The position numbers and the translations under genes were made by a program. The notes beneath the pieces are model-generated. The model made no database searches. It was not told the origin of the DNA and saw nothing but the letters and a program-made list of their open reading frames with translations. Below, piece after piece: positions 10,812 to 19,944 of a stretch of DNA of 22,110 bases. This DNA comes from Lingula anatina (taxonomy: Eukaryota; Brachiopoda; Lingulata; Lingulida; Lingulidae), in contig NW_019775595.1 of assembly GCF_001039355.2 (NCBI RefSeq), positions 183,032 through 205,141 of the forward strand, written 5' to 3'. Numbering within the stretch: the first letter of the stretch is position 1; each line of letters starts with the position of its first letter.

Positions 10812-11097
10812 GACTCGCCTTGAATAGTGGTTTACAGGTATCCTCCCCTCATTAAGGCCCAACCACAGATGTTGTCTAGTCTGTATAATGATGAAACCAC
10901 CAGCCATCAGGTGTACATCTAAATGTCATCTGAGCAGAAATACTTCCACTCCAGGAAGATGTATGAATGTAACAAAATGTCTGGGTCATGCTGAGGAGCC
11001 AATGTTGTGATACATGAAACCTGCCCCCCCTCCCACGCACACATACATACACACAAATACACACTTAATTTCTAGTCTTGCCCAACTCCAGAACACA

Positions 11098-11161
<64 letters not shown>

Positions 11162-11775
11162 CTTCCTGGAGTGAGACTTTGGACAGTTTTATTGAACTCA
11201 GTGCTGGGTGTGACCTGACACTGCCCAAGGACCCCCCTTCCCCTGGGGTTGTGCTAGGACTGACCAAATTCTAGTACTAATAGTCATATGATATTTATAT
11301 GGGTTGCTTTCTAGTTAACCTTCAAACTTAGGATTTAACTTGTCAGAAATACGGAACTCTGCTTCCATACAGAAGTTATATCCCATTACTGGTATATACT
11401 CCAGTAGCCAGCAGTTGCCTTGAAATAGACACATCTACACCAAGGAGCATCAAGGAAACAAACTCCACCCTTGGAACACATACATTTCTATGCGTTTTCT
11501 CTATTCAATTCCCACTGTTTGCAGGTGATATTTTCTTCTTAATAGCTCATTAAACAACAGATATGCCCATTTAGAGCACCTTAATGCCAGCAATTCCAGT
11601 ACAACAAGCCCTGATTTACCCAGTCAGGGCACTGCCAATCCATTAAGTCCCTTCAAGTTTACAACCAGGTTATGTCCTTATGCCTCGCCTATATCTTGAT
11701 TGGTTAAAAACAGCTTCCCACTAACCCTTAATAAATTGTGTCCCAAGCTACTCCAACTGGTAAGGATAACTCTTT
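10812..11775. other. Non-coding block around a TA microsatellite
   Basis: No supportable gene. Frames on both strands across 10876-11274 read through the TA run as Tyr-Ile repeats, which marks them as spurious. CACTCCAGGAAG (about 10948) recurs inverted as CTTCCTGGAGTG (11162), bracketing the TA run. On the minus strand AATAAA occurs inside about 11188-11197, but no gene end can be tied to it. Confidence 0.5.
11100..11161. repeat. (TA)30 microsatellite
   Basis: Perfect TA dinucleotide run of about 60 bp, self-complementary and likely to form cruciform DNA. Assembled length may be inexact. Confidence 0.96.
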
Positions 11776-12039
11776 GACCCCATTCCCATACCTAGATCGA
11801 TCTAGCAGGATCGACCCGAGGGGATTCTCCCCAAATAACATTCAGCTTAAATGGCTAAGTTGTCTGGAACGCCTACTGAAGCTGCAAAATGATAGTTTTA
11901 ACTAAATGATAGTTTTAAAATAACCTCCTTCAGCAGGCATGCTAGTCCTCAGAGTAGCTTAAGCTGAACGTAACTCAGCGAGAAACCCATCAGATATGGA
12001 TCGATCCTGCTAGATCAATCTAGAGATGGGAAAGGGGTC
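11776..12039 (-). mobile_element. Palindromic MITE, AGATCGATCT family, long arms
   Basis: A 264-bp near-complete palindrome. Ends GACCCCATTCCCAT (left) and, inverted, GACCCCTTTCCCAT (right) are followed on both sides by CTAGAT(C/T)GATCTAGCAGGATCGA, CATTCAGCTTAA-type and CCT(A/G)CTGAAG blocks, giving arms of over 100 bp. The flank is TTT on both sides, extending to an identical TCTTTGA on each side if the end is drawn at CCCC. The centre holds two copies of AAATGATAGTTTTAA. It is related to the copies at 4923 and 10439 but is a distinct subtype. No coding capacity. Confidence 0.8.
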
Positions 12040-12049
12040 TTTGACTGTG

Positions 12050-12296
12050 GGCTATAATATACACAACATTAACAAGGGCTGTCACTTACTCTTATGATGT
12101 CCCCAATGATGTCCCCAAGTACCTAACCAGTCAGTACAGCTCTTTGCCCACTGGCTATACACAACATTGAGCCTCAAAAGAGCTGTCATCAGCTTTACCT
12201 GAAATGGCGTTCCCGAGTACTTAACCAGACAGGGCAGCTATTCGCCCCTTAGCTATACACAAGATTAAGCTCAGCAAGAGTTGTCACTCACTCTCT
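12050..12296. repeat. Tandem repeat, about 100-bp unit, 2.4 copies
   Basis: Units start at GGCTATA (12050), GGCTATACACAAC (12153) and AGCTATACACAAG (12251). Each continues with an AG(A/G)GCTGTCA or AGTTGTCACTCACTC block, and the first two also have AAGTACCTAACCAG(T)CAG or GAGTACTTAACCAGACAG. The copies are diverged. The array begins 10 bp after the MITE at 11776. On the minus strand its TCACTTAC/TCACTCAC segments look like splice donors, which matters for the candidate exon at 12292-12331. Confidence 0.75.
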
Positions 12297-12331
12297 GGAG
12301 GGCCGTCAGCTTGTCACCCTCTGTGTGTCCC
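12292..12331 (-). CDS. Very tentative third exon of the divergent gene
   Basis: Minus strand: a weak acceptor CCGCAG precedes 40 bp that stay open only in the frame expected from the end of the candidate exon at 13106-13260 (phase 2). It encodes GHTEGDKLTALQR and ends at AGA|GTGAGT. The donor lies at the edge of the local tandem repeat, where a sister unit has AGA|GTAAGT, so the splice-like signal could be coincidental. I do not recognise the peptide. It is listed only because phase and donor agree with the upstream candidate. Confidence 0.13.
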
Positions 12332-13105
12332 CTGCGGACATAGCCTTATGACCACAATTACAGAACAATTAGTTATCAGTGGAACTTTGGATCCTGTGAC
12401 CTAGACTGACCTTTGGTTTTAGAAATAGTAACATAATAGAAAGAATATACTAATGTACATGTACCTTGGTTCTGTTCGTTGTCAACAGGGTGATGGATGA
12501 TGTCCGCCTACTTCATACATGTTAATGCAAATTTGATGACTGTCTGTAGCAATGGTTATGCATTTGTACATTATACATGTACTAGTACACTCAATGCCCA
12601 TTACCTATACTGAGTATTTAGCTTTGTAAATTCATGGTATTATCCCATTATATATTTTGTTTCAGCAAGTCGAAAATAATTTCCTTGGCTAAAGAAAATG
12701 AGAAATGTCTGACTATTTGTTTCAATATATCAATAATCATGATTTTAGTGAAAAATCAGTCTTTTTGCTTAATAAAAAGAAGGCCATGGTTGCTCCAACT
12801 GCAGTCCACTTATACTGGGTAGGATTATTTCTGGTTTAATTACAAGATTTAGAAATTTGTACGAAAATATCTGTACAAAATACAAAGCTATCTTAATCAC
12901 CTCTAAATACAGAAATGCATCTCACATTCACCTAAACAAGACTACCCATGTACTACTGTAACCTATCAAATATGTAAAATCTAACTCACACTTTACAAAT
13001 TATAAGTTCTTTTTACCTGATCAACTTTTTAATTTCCAAGATTTTCCTAAGAAAGTTCCAGCATGCTTCTTATTCAATCTGGCCTTTCTTTCACAATGAC
13101 TTTAC
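12332..13105. other. Non-coding block
   Basis: AT-rich, with two TACATGTA palindromes (12456 and 12574) and no supportable exon. The 62-codon plus frame at 12634-12822 has no splice or start support. Confidence 0.5.
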
Positions 13106-13260
13106 CGTCCTCGAATCCCTTTTTTGATCATCATCTGGGCATGATCCAAATGGGTTCGTTTTGTTTGTTGGAATATAGCAAACCTGTGGAACTTAGCATG
13201 CAAGCCATCTGTCAAAATATGCCTTGATATTATCATAATACAATGATTCACTGAGTCCAG
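13106..13260 (-). CDS. Candidate second exon of an unidentified divergent gene
   Basis: Minus strand: a good pyrimidine-rich acceptor (TTGTTTTACTTCTATCAG) precedes 155 bp that are open in the phase left by the candidate first exon (phase 0). It encodes 51 residues plus two bases and ends at ACG|GTAAAG. The peptide begins LDSVNHCIMIISRHILTDGL, continues KFHRFAIFQQTKRTHLDHA and ends MMIKKGIRG. The latter half is basic and predicted soluble; no domain is recognised. A second frame over part of the same bases (GLSESLYYDNIKAYFDRWLAC then stop) also looks protein-like, which shows how uncertain the choice is. If real, intron 1 of this gene is about 2.9 kb. Confidence 0.28.
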
Positions 13261-13897
13261 CTGATAGAAGTAAAACAATGATAAACAACTTGCCAGATTT
13301 ATATATATATACAGTTTCGAGGTAAATAATGTCAAGAATAAAACTGCATAAAAACATCACTGAGAAAAGCTTGTTGTACAATTTATTTTTTAATTTATAA
13401 AAAAAAAAAAAAAAACTTATAAGAGGCAGGACTCTGGGAGAGGGGGAAGGACATGTTCAGAAAGGTCAATCAGAATAAAGAGGAAAGGGAAAAAACACAG
13501 TGAGAAAATAAAAAGAGAAAGAGAGTTAACAGGAATGGATTGAAAGATAGGTGGATGTCAAAACGTTTTAAATCAAATTAACCCATTTCTTTGATCCAAG
13601 TTAACAAAAAAAAAAAAAAAAAAAAATCTGAATACAATACAATCTGGTCTCTAAGTGCTTCCTACAAAAATAGCCTCCTTGCTTCAGTTAGTATCTCTGG
13701 TGTCTCATCATAGTAACCAAATTTATTCTTAATTCTCTCTCCATAGCTAGTTATCTGATGACTATCTTTTCTAAAATATTGTTGTTAGCAACCGTCATCT
13801 TCACTTTGTTCTTATCTTTCAGATATAAATATTGCAGGTCTGCATGCAAGGTTCCATTTAAAGTTTGTAGACTGGTCAGACCAGGGTATAAGACTGC
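13261..13897. other. Non-coding block with A runs and purine-rich tract
   Basis: Holds A runs at 13399-13415 and 13606-13626. Between about 13416 and 13545 one strand is almost all A and G, of the type that can form triplex DNA. No exon is supported. Confidence 0.6.
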
Positions 13898-14026
13898 AGT
13901 GGGTGTGTATGCATGTTTATGTGAATGCATGCATGCACATGCATTTGTGTGCATGTGTGTTTGTTTGTGCATGTTTGCTTGTGTGTGTATGCATAAATGT
14001 ATGCATTTGTGTGTGTGTGTGTGTGA
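13898..14026. repeat. TG/GCATG alternating purine-pyrimidine tract
   Basis: Degenerate array of TGTG, GCATGCATGCACATGC and TTTGTGTGCATG words ending in a (TG)9-type run. Frames on both strands here (13751-14097) give Cys-Met-His-Val repeats and are artefacts of the repeat. Confidence 0.88.
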
Positions 14027-15850
14027 TGTTACGATATATCTTCTTTGTTGCCATGGACATGCAGAGTGATTTTTACTCAGATCCTACTTATAGATAGCTA
14101 GTCTTATGCTTGCATATCAATTTTCCCTCAAATACCAAAGTGATTTTTACTTGGTGATAATTGACAAAAATGGAAAATTTGTCATATTCACTGTTCACAT
14201 ATTCAACATGGTGCAATCTGGCTAAGAGAAGCCTTCTCTCCTGATAGTCAACTGTCTATTCGTGCCAACGACCCCCTCTACCTCCACTAAAATGAAACAA
14301 ATGCCTCATTCCAACTATTAAGTCCATCGAAACATGTTACAAATGCACAAGACAAATATTTCTGAATAAACTGACCTTTATTTCTTTTATTTCCATTCAC
14401 AAGACCACACAACTGCTGCATGTTTATGTCAATTACATCTAAAGCCTTTCATTTCCCCTTTTATTAGCTATACTGAATGGCTCAATTATCTAAGTACACA
14501 CACAGCTATTAATTAAATGAATTAAGAGGACTGAATTAATTTCCATTCCATATAACCATGTAGATGTATGTATACATGGATGATTGGCCAGCATACACAG
14601 CGCTGCCTCTTAGTGTTAGATGGAATGCTTACTTTAAAGGCCAGGTTTTATTCATGGATTATTCACACATACACACCTTGAAAGTTGATATACCAGGACT
14701 TGGCTGTCATGCTCTGTAATTCTTTTCTCTCCACAGGAACATATACACCCACAGAATAATGGACTCCCAATATACCCCTAAACAGGATTGCACAATTTTG
14801 GGGGTTTATTTCCCAATAAAATATCAGTAGAAGTGCAACAACACCTTACATTTTCAACCTAACTAGATATATCTTCAACAGTGGTTACAGTCTACTAAGT
14901 TCTATTATTTTGGTTTATCTCATTACATTTATTTTTATGTTTGTGGTTTGGTCAGTACAATACAGTTCAGTGTTTGATGTTGTTTTACAAAAATATCTTG
15001 AAGTGGGAATAAAAGTATTACTGCTGATAAAGATCAGGAAATGCCTCATTTTTTTCTACAAAACAAAACCACAAGTAAACAATAAGTATACATACTACTA
15101 GAATAATGACAGTATCTTTTTTAAAAAATGCACTAGAAATAACCAAACTAAACATGTCTTTTAGTACATTATATTATTCTTACCCCATTAGCTTCGTTAG
15201 CCCCAGTTTTCTTTTTAAAATGCGAAATAAAATAAACATGTGACAAATTATCTGTAAAGTAATTTCCCTTAACTTTTTAACCTCTACCTGGTTTACACAG
15301 GAACTAGTATGCATTATTAAGGCCCACCTACATACTTCACTAGGTCAAGGTAAACAGGATTTCTCTCGGAGATCGGTTGCTTGCTTTAATGGGGGTATTC
15401 TGATTTCAGAGTACATATCAACAGCTGCTTGGGTGGTAATACACCTGGGTTATCTTATTGGAATATAACTCAGATAGTTAACGTTTTATAGCCAGTTTGT
15501 GTAAAACTTAACAGGAATAAAAAAAATTCTCTGCTTCAGCATGTAGATGAATGAAAGTGCTGGCACAAAAGAGTATTTAAAGATTTTCTACACTTATAAT
15601 TTTTAATTTACTTCTGAGCATTATTCTTCTTGTACTGCTTTTCTATTATATTGAAACTGAAAGCAGATAGCCAAGATTTAATCTGACCAAGTGAATTTCA
15701 TTTTCCTATGCTGACCAAATAAAACCACAATATTTCAAATGTGCCACTGATACTAAGTTAGGACAGGGAAAACTTTTTTTAAAATCAAAAAATATTTCCC
15801 AACTTCAGAAAACCTCTAAAACTAAGCCTTGCAATGTATCAAAACAAGTG
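14027..15850. other. Non-coding block
   Basis: AT-rich, no supportable exon, no transposon ends recognised. CpG is scarce here compared with the next segment. Confidence 0.55.
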
Positions 15851-16127
15851 AATACAACACGGAAAAGACGGTCTATGCTATCAAGTTCTTATTCTACAAC
15901 GTGACATCATTTTTATCGCGATTTTAAAACTTAATTATCGTATAGCTTGCGGCTGAAGCAAAACCTGTTTACTTGCTGCAGTGTCGTCTACGGTAGTACA
16001 ATGTATCAACACTGACGAGTGTGTCTACAGAATTTTAGTGCTAACGACACAAAACCGAGAACACTTTGATTCCCCTTATGTCATATAACGTCTTTAAATA
16101 ATCATTTACAGTAACTATGTAAATCTG

Positions 16128-16137
16128 TATAAAAAAA
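16128..16137 (+). promoter_or_regulatory. TATA-like box
   Basis: TATAAAAAAA lies 134 bp before the ATG of the AGA-like gene. If used, transcription would begin near 16155-16165 and the 5' leader would be about 110 bp, with no intervening ATG in the gene's frame. An out-of-frame ATG at 16155 would lie at or upstream of that start. Transcription from here would run antisense through the candidate minus-strand exon, so both cannot simply be true without overlap. Confidence 0.35.
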
Positions 16138-16149
16138 GTTTCCTCTTAC

Positions 16150-16236
16150 CTCTGATGTGAGAAAATTTTCAGGAACTTCTAAATTTCCCTCGCTCAATGT
16201 TGTCTCCGTCGTATCGTGTATTGTGAAGTACGTCAT
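16150..16236 (-). CDS. Candidate first exon of an unidentified divergent gene
   Basis: Minus strand: an ATG at 16236 with G at -3 opens 29 codons that run without a stop to GAG|GTAAGAGG, a strong splice donor. The peptide begins MTYFTIHDTTETTLSEGNLE and ends VPENFLTSE. It is acidic, Thr-rich and has no signal peptide. It sits head to head with the AGA-like gene, with only 34 bp between the two ATGs, inside CpG-rich DNA, as expected for a bidirectional promoter. I recognise no family. The next candidate exon is 13106-13260. Against it: length alone could be chance, and the TATA-like box for the plus gene lies beyond it. Confidence 0.38.
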
Positions 16237-16257
16237 ATCCTGTTGTGCACTACGTCA
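16229..16257. promoter_or_regulatory. Paired TACGTCA (CRE-like) sites
   Basis: TACGTCA occurs at 16229-16235 and again at 16251-16257, 22 bp apart (about two helical turns), immediately upstream of the AGA-like ATG at 16271. The complement TGACGTA is a CREB/ATF-type half-palindrome variant. The first copy overlaps the ATG of the candidate minus-strand exon. Functional binding is inference. Confidence 0.4.
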
Positions 16258-16270
16258 TCATTTTTTGCTG

Positions 16271-19200
16271 ATGGCAGCCTGTGCAGCGACATGGGCATTT
16301 GGGATAGACGCGGTAAAAATTTGCAAAAATCTCCTGCAAACTGGTGATTCTTGTCTAGATGCCGTAGAGAAATCTATAAGGAGTAAGTTCTATCGAAAGG
16401 TTAACGGGTTTTGACTTATGAAACGTATTGGTCGTATGTGAACAGGCGGATTTGCCGCTGGGAAATCTGTGTACTGCCGGTCACTAAAAATCGTCTGCTG
16501 TAGCCCGTAGCATAAAAATATATTTTGCCGACAAAACAATTCACACCGGGAAGATCGTCATCGCCGCAAATCATTTATGACTTGGTTTAATATAATGTTG
16601 ATAGTGCTATTTGTTGGCCAGGGTGAATAAAAAGATTATATTTAATTTAGATTTTGTAATTTTTCATTTTGCCCATGTATCACATTTTTGTTATGTCTGA
16701 CAAATAAAATATACAGTTAATAAGAGATAAATGAATAGTGTGCAATTTCGAAGAAAAACATATTCCTTTTCTTTTATATATATATATCGACCTAACTCCC
16801 TGGGGGTTCTCGCTAAATAGCTGTTAGCCGAGCGGGTACGAAAGTTAATTACCCCCTTACAGCTTGAAGTAGGCAGGATGGACATTTAAGCCGGATTATC
16901 TGACACTAATCTAGTGAGACTCCCTGCAGAGATAGATCGATCTAACAGCTCTGGGAATACGCCCTAAGATAGTGAGGCTAGCCTGTCATCTTCTGTTCAC
17001 AATTACGTGTTAATATATATGTAATTGCCTTTTCTCCTGTTTCAGTCCTGGAAGATGACCCAGCTTATGGACGGTATCTAGTGGGGAAGGGAGGTATGCC
17101 CAATGCTGCAGGAACACTACAGCTGGATGCTGCTCTCATGGAGGGCAGTTCACTACAGTATGGGGGCGTGGCTGCTCTCGAGGGGTACCTAATGAGTTTT
17201 TTTTTTATCGTGGATGTCATATGATGTCATACTTTATTAAAGCATTTCTGATATTTTTTTTAGAAAAAAAAGAAACATTGATACAGTGAAAACCTGTACC
17301 TAAACACTAATGAAAATGCCACTTTTAAGTAACATTGAAAAGTTCGCTCGTGGCTATGACATCCCAGCTGATGGCCTTTAGTTTCTGAAGGAGACCACTA
17401 CTAAGAACTGTCTGTTGCAGAGGGAGTATTCAGCCTAGTGAGCCATTGGTAGTACCTAAACTTTTAAAAAGACATTTGTACAAGCAAAGACGTTAAGCAC
17501 AAATTAAGTTGAGAATGGAGGCATTTCATTGTGCAGAGAAAATTAACCCCTTTTAATAACCATAATTAAGAAAATTATACTTCTCTTTATTTCAGGATCT
17601 CTACCCCCATCTCAGTGGCTCGGAGAGTGATGCAGGGGTCGCCACACAGCCTACTAGTGGGACAGGGTGCCCTCGAGTTTGCTAAGAAGTGTGGCTTCAC
17701 CACTCAGACTAATGATCAGCTACTGACAGCTCAGGGAAGGGAAGAGTATGAAGTAAATATGTGGCCTATCTCAATCACATTAGCACAATATATTTATAGT
17801 ATCTTGCACAATACACAGCTGATGACAACTATACAAGACTTCTGTAACACAGTGCATTATTTATTTATTAAATATGCATTGTGCACATTTATATAAACTA
17901 CACATTTTATCACTTATGATAGATATTTGGTACATGTAAACTTGATAAAATTGATTTTCAGCAACTTGGAATTTCAAATTCCTGTATTGTATATGCCTTT
18001 TTATTATTGATTTTTGTACTTTCTTTTTTATTATTTTATTTTTAGAAATTCTCTCATAGAGTACACTATGAGAGCCTGTTTGATAAACATGATACATTGG
18101 GTGTCATTGCTCTGGATAGGCATGGGCAGATTGCAGTAGGTAGGATTTGCATTGGTTTAGTTGTGGTATTGTTGTAGCTGTGGCATTTTAATGGTTGTGG
18201 TGGTTGAGATGATGCTATGGTTGTAACATTGTGGCTATGGCATTTTGATGGTTGTGGTATTTCTGTGTTATTTTAATTTTCTATGATATTAATTGTGGTG
18301 GTTTTGGCAACATGGTTGTTATGACATTGACAAAATTCTAACATCGACAGTGCTATAATGAACATCTCAGCAGCTTGAATGTGACATGCTGATGATGTGA
18401 GTAAACTTTGATTTTGTTTTGGCTTGGGTGGGTTCTTGTTTATTAACTTTTTTTTTATTTCAAGTACATCATTTAGGGTTAAAAGCTATCTTTATCTCTT
18501 TTAAGGGCATATATTGCCCTCTTTCAAAATTTAACATTAGAGCATGTTCTCTTTTCCTATGTCCCTAAGGTGTGTCATCTAGTGGTGCTCCTTTTAAGGC
18601 TGTGGGAAGAGTTGGTGACAGTCCCTTACCAGGAGCAGGGCTCTATGCAGGTGCATGTAAATGGGCATTAGATCACTTAAGATATGTACATTTATGGTTG
18701 TGTATTCATTTAAAGTTAATGGTTTATCATGTCTTTGACCAAGTGGCATGATGAGGTGCAGTTTCTTTCATAAAAATACAAGTAATGTTCTGCTTTCCAG
18801 GAACAATGCAGAGATTTCTCTTGTGAACTGAAAAAGTGTCATTTGTCAGTTGTTTCATGGTAGTGAAACGTGCATTGTATGCCTTTAAATATACATTGTA
18901 TTTCAGATGATAAAGCAGGAGCTGCCTGTGCCACTGGGGACGGAGATAAGATGATGAGATTCTGCCCTAGCTTCCATGTTGTACAACTCATGAAACAGGT
19001 ACAGTTTCACCCCGACTTAAATACAGATATAGTCTGAGTGAATTTATTTATATTCTCTTACACTCATCACTGGTAGTGTTGTCTTTCGGTTTCAAATATG
19101 TAGAATGACGATAATGATGACAGTGCTCTAATTATTAAATGGTTTTCATTCTTCTTTAGTAAAAGTCAGTTATTTCTTGTAATTGATAGGCTGCATTTTG

Positions 19201-19944
19201 TCATGCTAAAACATTTTACTTGGAAACAAGTGCATGACTGTGTGGATTTTTTAGGGACTGTCCCCCTCAGAATGCTGTTCCAGTGTTGTAGCAGAGATGG
19301 TAGAGAGACTTGGGGAAGATCCACCGTTAGAAATAGGCCTCATAGCCATGAATATGCAGGTGAAACTTAAATTGCCGTGATTTATTTTATTTTTTTAATT
19401 TATGCATTGCCATGATTTTTACAGGATTTTTGTCAAACGGAAGTTAGTATCATAGATTTTGTGAAATTTGTAATTGAAGACTTCCTGTATCATATTGACA
19501 AAATAAAAACATATGCCTAGAAAATGTGCATCCGACACGTCATGTAATAAAAAAAAAACTTTCACAAACAGTTACTTTCTGCAGTGCCCAAACTGCATAT
19601 AAACTTGACAGCAGACTTTCATTTTTGACCAGAGAAAGATAGATAGTTGGTTGCAGGGTTGGGAAATGCCCCTTTCAGCTATGTGGGATCTGTTTGACAG
19701 AGAGGAAGGTAAACAGATGGCAAATATTGTACATGAAGGACAAGGTGTGGACAATGAAAATGAGAAATGTTGGGGAAGGTATGGGATTTGAGTGAGAATG
19801 CCATTTTCATTTCAGGGTGAAATAGGAGCAGGTAGCACTGTTAAAATCTCCGGAGGGCATAATGGAAGTTCATCTTACAATGGATTTGCTTATGCTGTGT
19901 GGCAACATGATTGTGAAGACCCCAAGATACTGGTTCACAGCTGA
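16271..19944 (+). CDS. Aspartylglucosaminidase-like Ntn-hydrolase, eight exons
   Basis: Exons: 16271-16382, 17046-17184, 17596-17752, 18046-18139, 18570-18650, 18907-18998, 19255-19359, 19816-19944. All junctions are GT-AG, phases close, and the sum is 909 bp (302 residues plus TGA). The start is the only in-frame ATG; an in-frame stop lies at 16130. Family members cleave themselves before a Thr, which becomes the nucleophile that hydrolyses Asn-linked GlcNAc or asparagine-type amides. Visible: Trp8 in ATWAF (human Trp11 position); SCLDAVE; GGMPN; LDAALMEG; HDT at 151-153, cleavage before Thr153; RVGDSP at 181-186, with Arg181 and Asp184 as substrate ligands; ATGDGD at 203-208, Thr204-Gly205. 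Oddities: no signal peptide, unlike lysosomal AGA, so it may be cytosolic or lack an upstream exon; the pre-cleavage linker is short and lacks the vertebrate Cys-containing loop; GVSSSG replaces human GTSTNG, putting Ser171 where Thr201 sits. It resembles the invertebrate AGA-like group more than vertebrate AGA or ASRGL1. Substrate is not certain. Confidence 0.93.
16786..16964 (+). mobile_element. 5'-truncated MITE in intron 1 of the AGA-like gene
   Basis: Begins abruptly at ATCGACCTAACTCCC after a short TA run and then follows the copy at 10439 closely (TGGGGGTTCTCGCTAA, GTTAATTAC, GTAGGCAGGA, ATTTAAGCCGGATTATCTGA, AGATCGATCTA). It ends CTCTGGGAATACGCCC|TAA (TAA 16965-16967). The first roughly 30 bp, including the left terminal repeat, are missing. 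It also has TAGCTGTTAGCCGAGCGGGTACG, absent from the 10439 copy but present in inverted form at 4923, so it preserves more of the ancestral interior. It lies 403 bp after the exon 1 donor. Confidence 0.8.
18159..18330. repeat. Degenerate TGTGG-rich repeat in intron 4
   Basis: The word TGGCATTTTAATGGTTGTGG near 18181 returns as TGGCATTTTGATGGTTGTGG near 18238, a spacing of about 57 bp, among TTGTGGTAT and TTGTGGTGGT words. It is an imperfect short tandem array within the intron, with no coding role. Confidence 0.6.

Larger units (their letters stand above)
15851..16570. promoter_or_regulatory. CpG-rich promoter region
   Basis: Roughly 40 CpG dinucleotides fall in about 720 bp by eye, while neighbouring segments have very few. 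The stretch covers the start of the AGA-like gene, its first exon and the beginning of intron 1, plus the candidate divergent exon. This is what an unmethylated promoter island looks like in a genome with gene-body methylation. Exact boundaries need a CpG observed/expected calculation. Confidence 0.6.

Noticed and set aside
10876-11274. Overlapping frames on both strands around the TA run
   Set aside because: Tyr-Ile stretches are translations of (TA)n. A minus-strand segment after TTGGCTCCTCAG (from about 11001 downward) is protein-like in two competing frames, one of which hits TAG after 23 codons, so no exon can be chosen.
13751-14097. Cys/Met/His-rich frames
   Set aside because: Translations of TG/GCATG simple repeats.
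16157-16270. N-terminal extension of the AGA-like protein
   Set aside because: The frame is open upstream of 16271, but its first codon is GTG and it contains no ATG, so initiation there is unlikely in a eukaryote.
17615-17896. 93-codon plus frame read as a separate gene
   Set aside because: Its first part is exon 3 of the AGA-like gene; the frame runs on into intron 3 past the GTAAAT donor.
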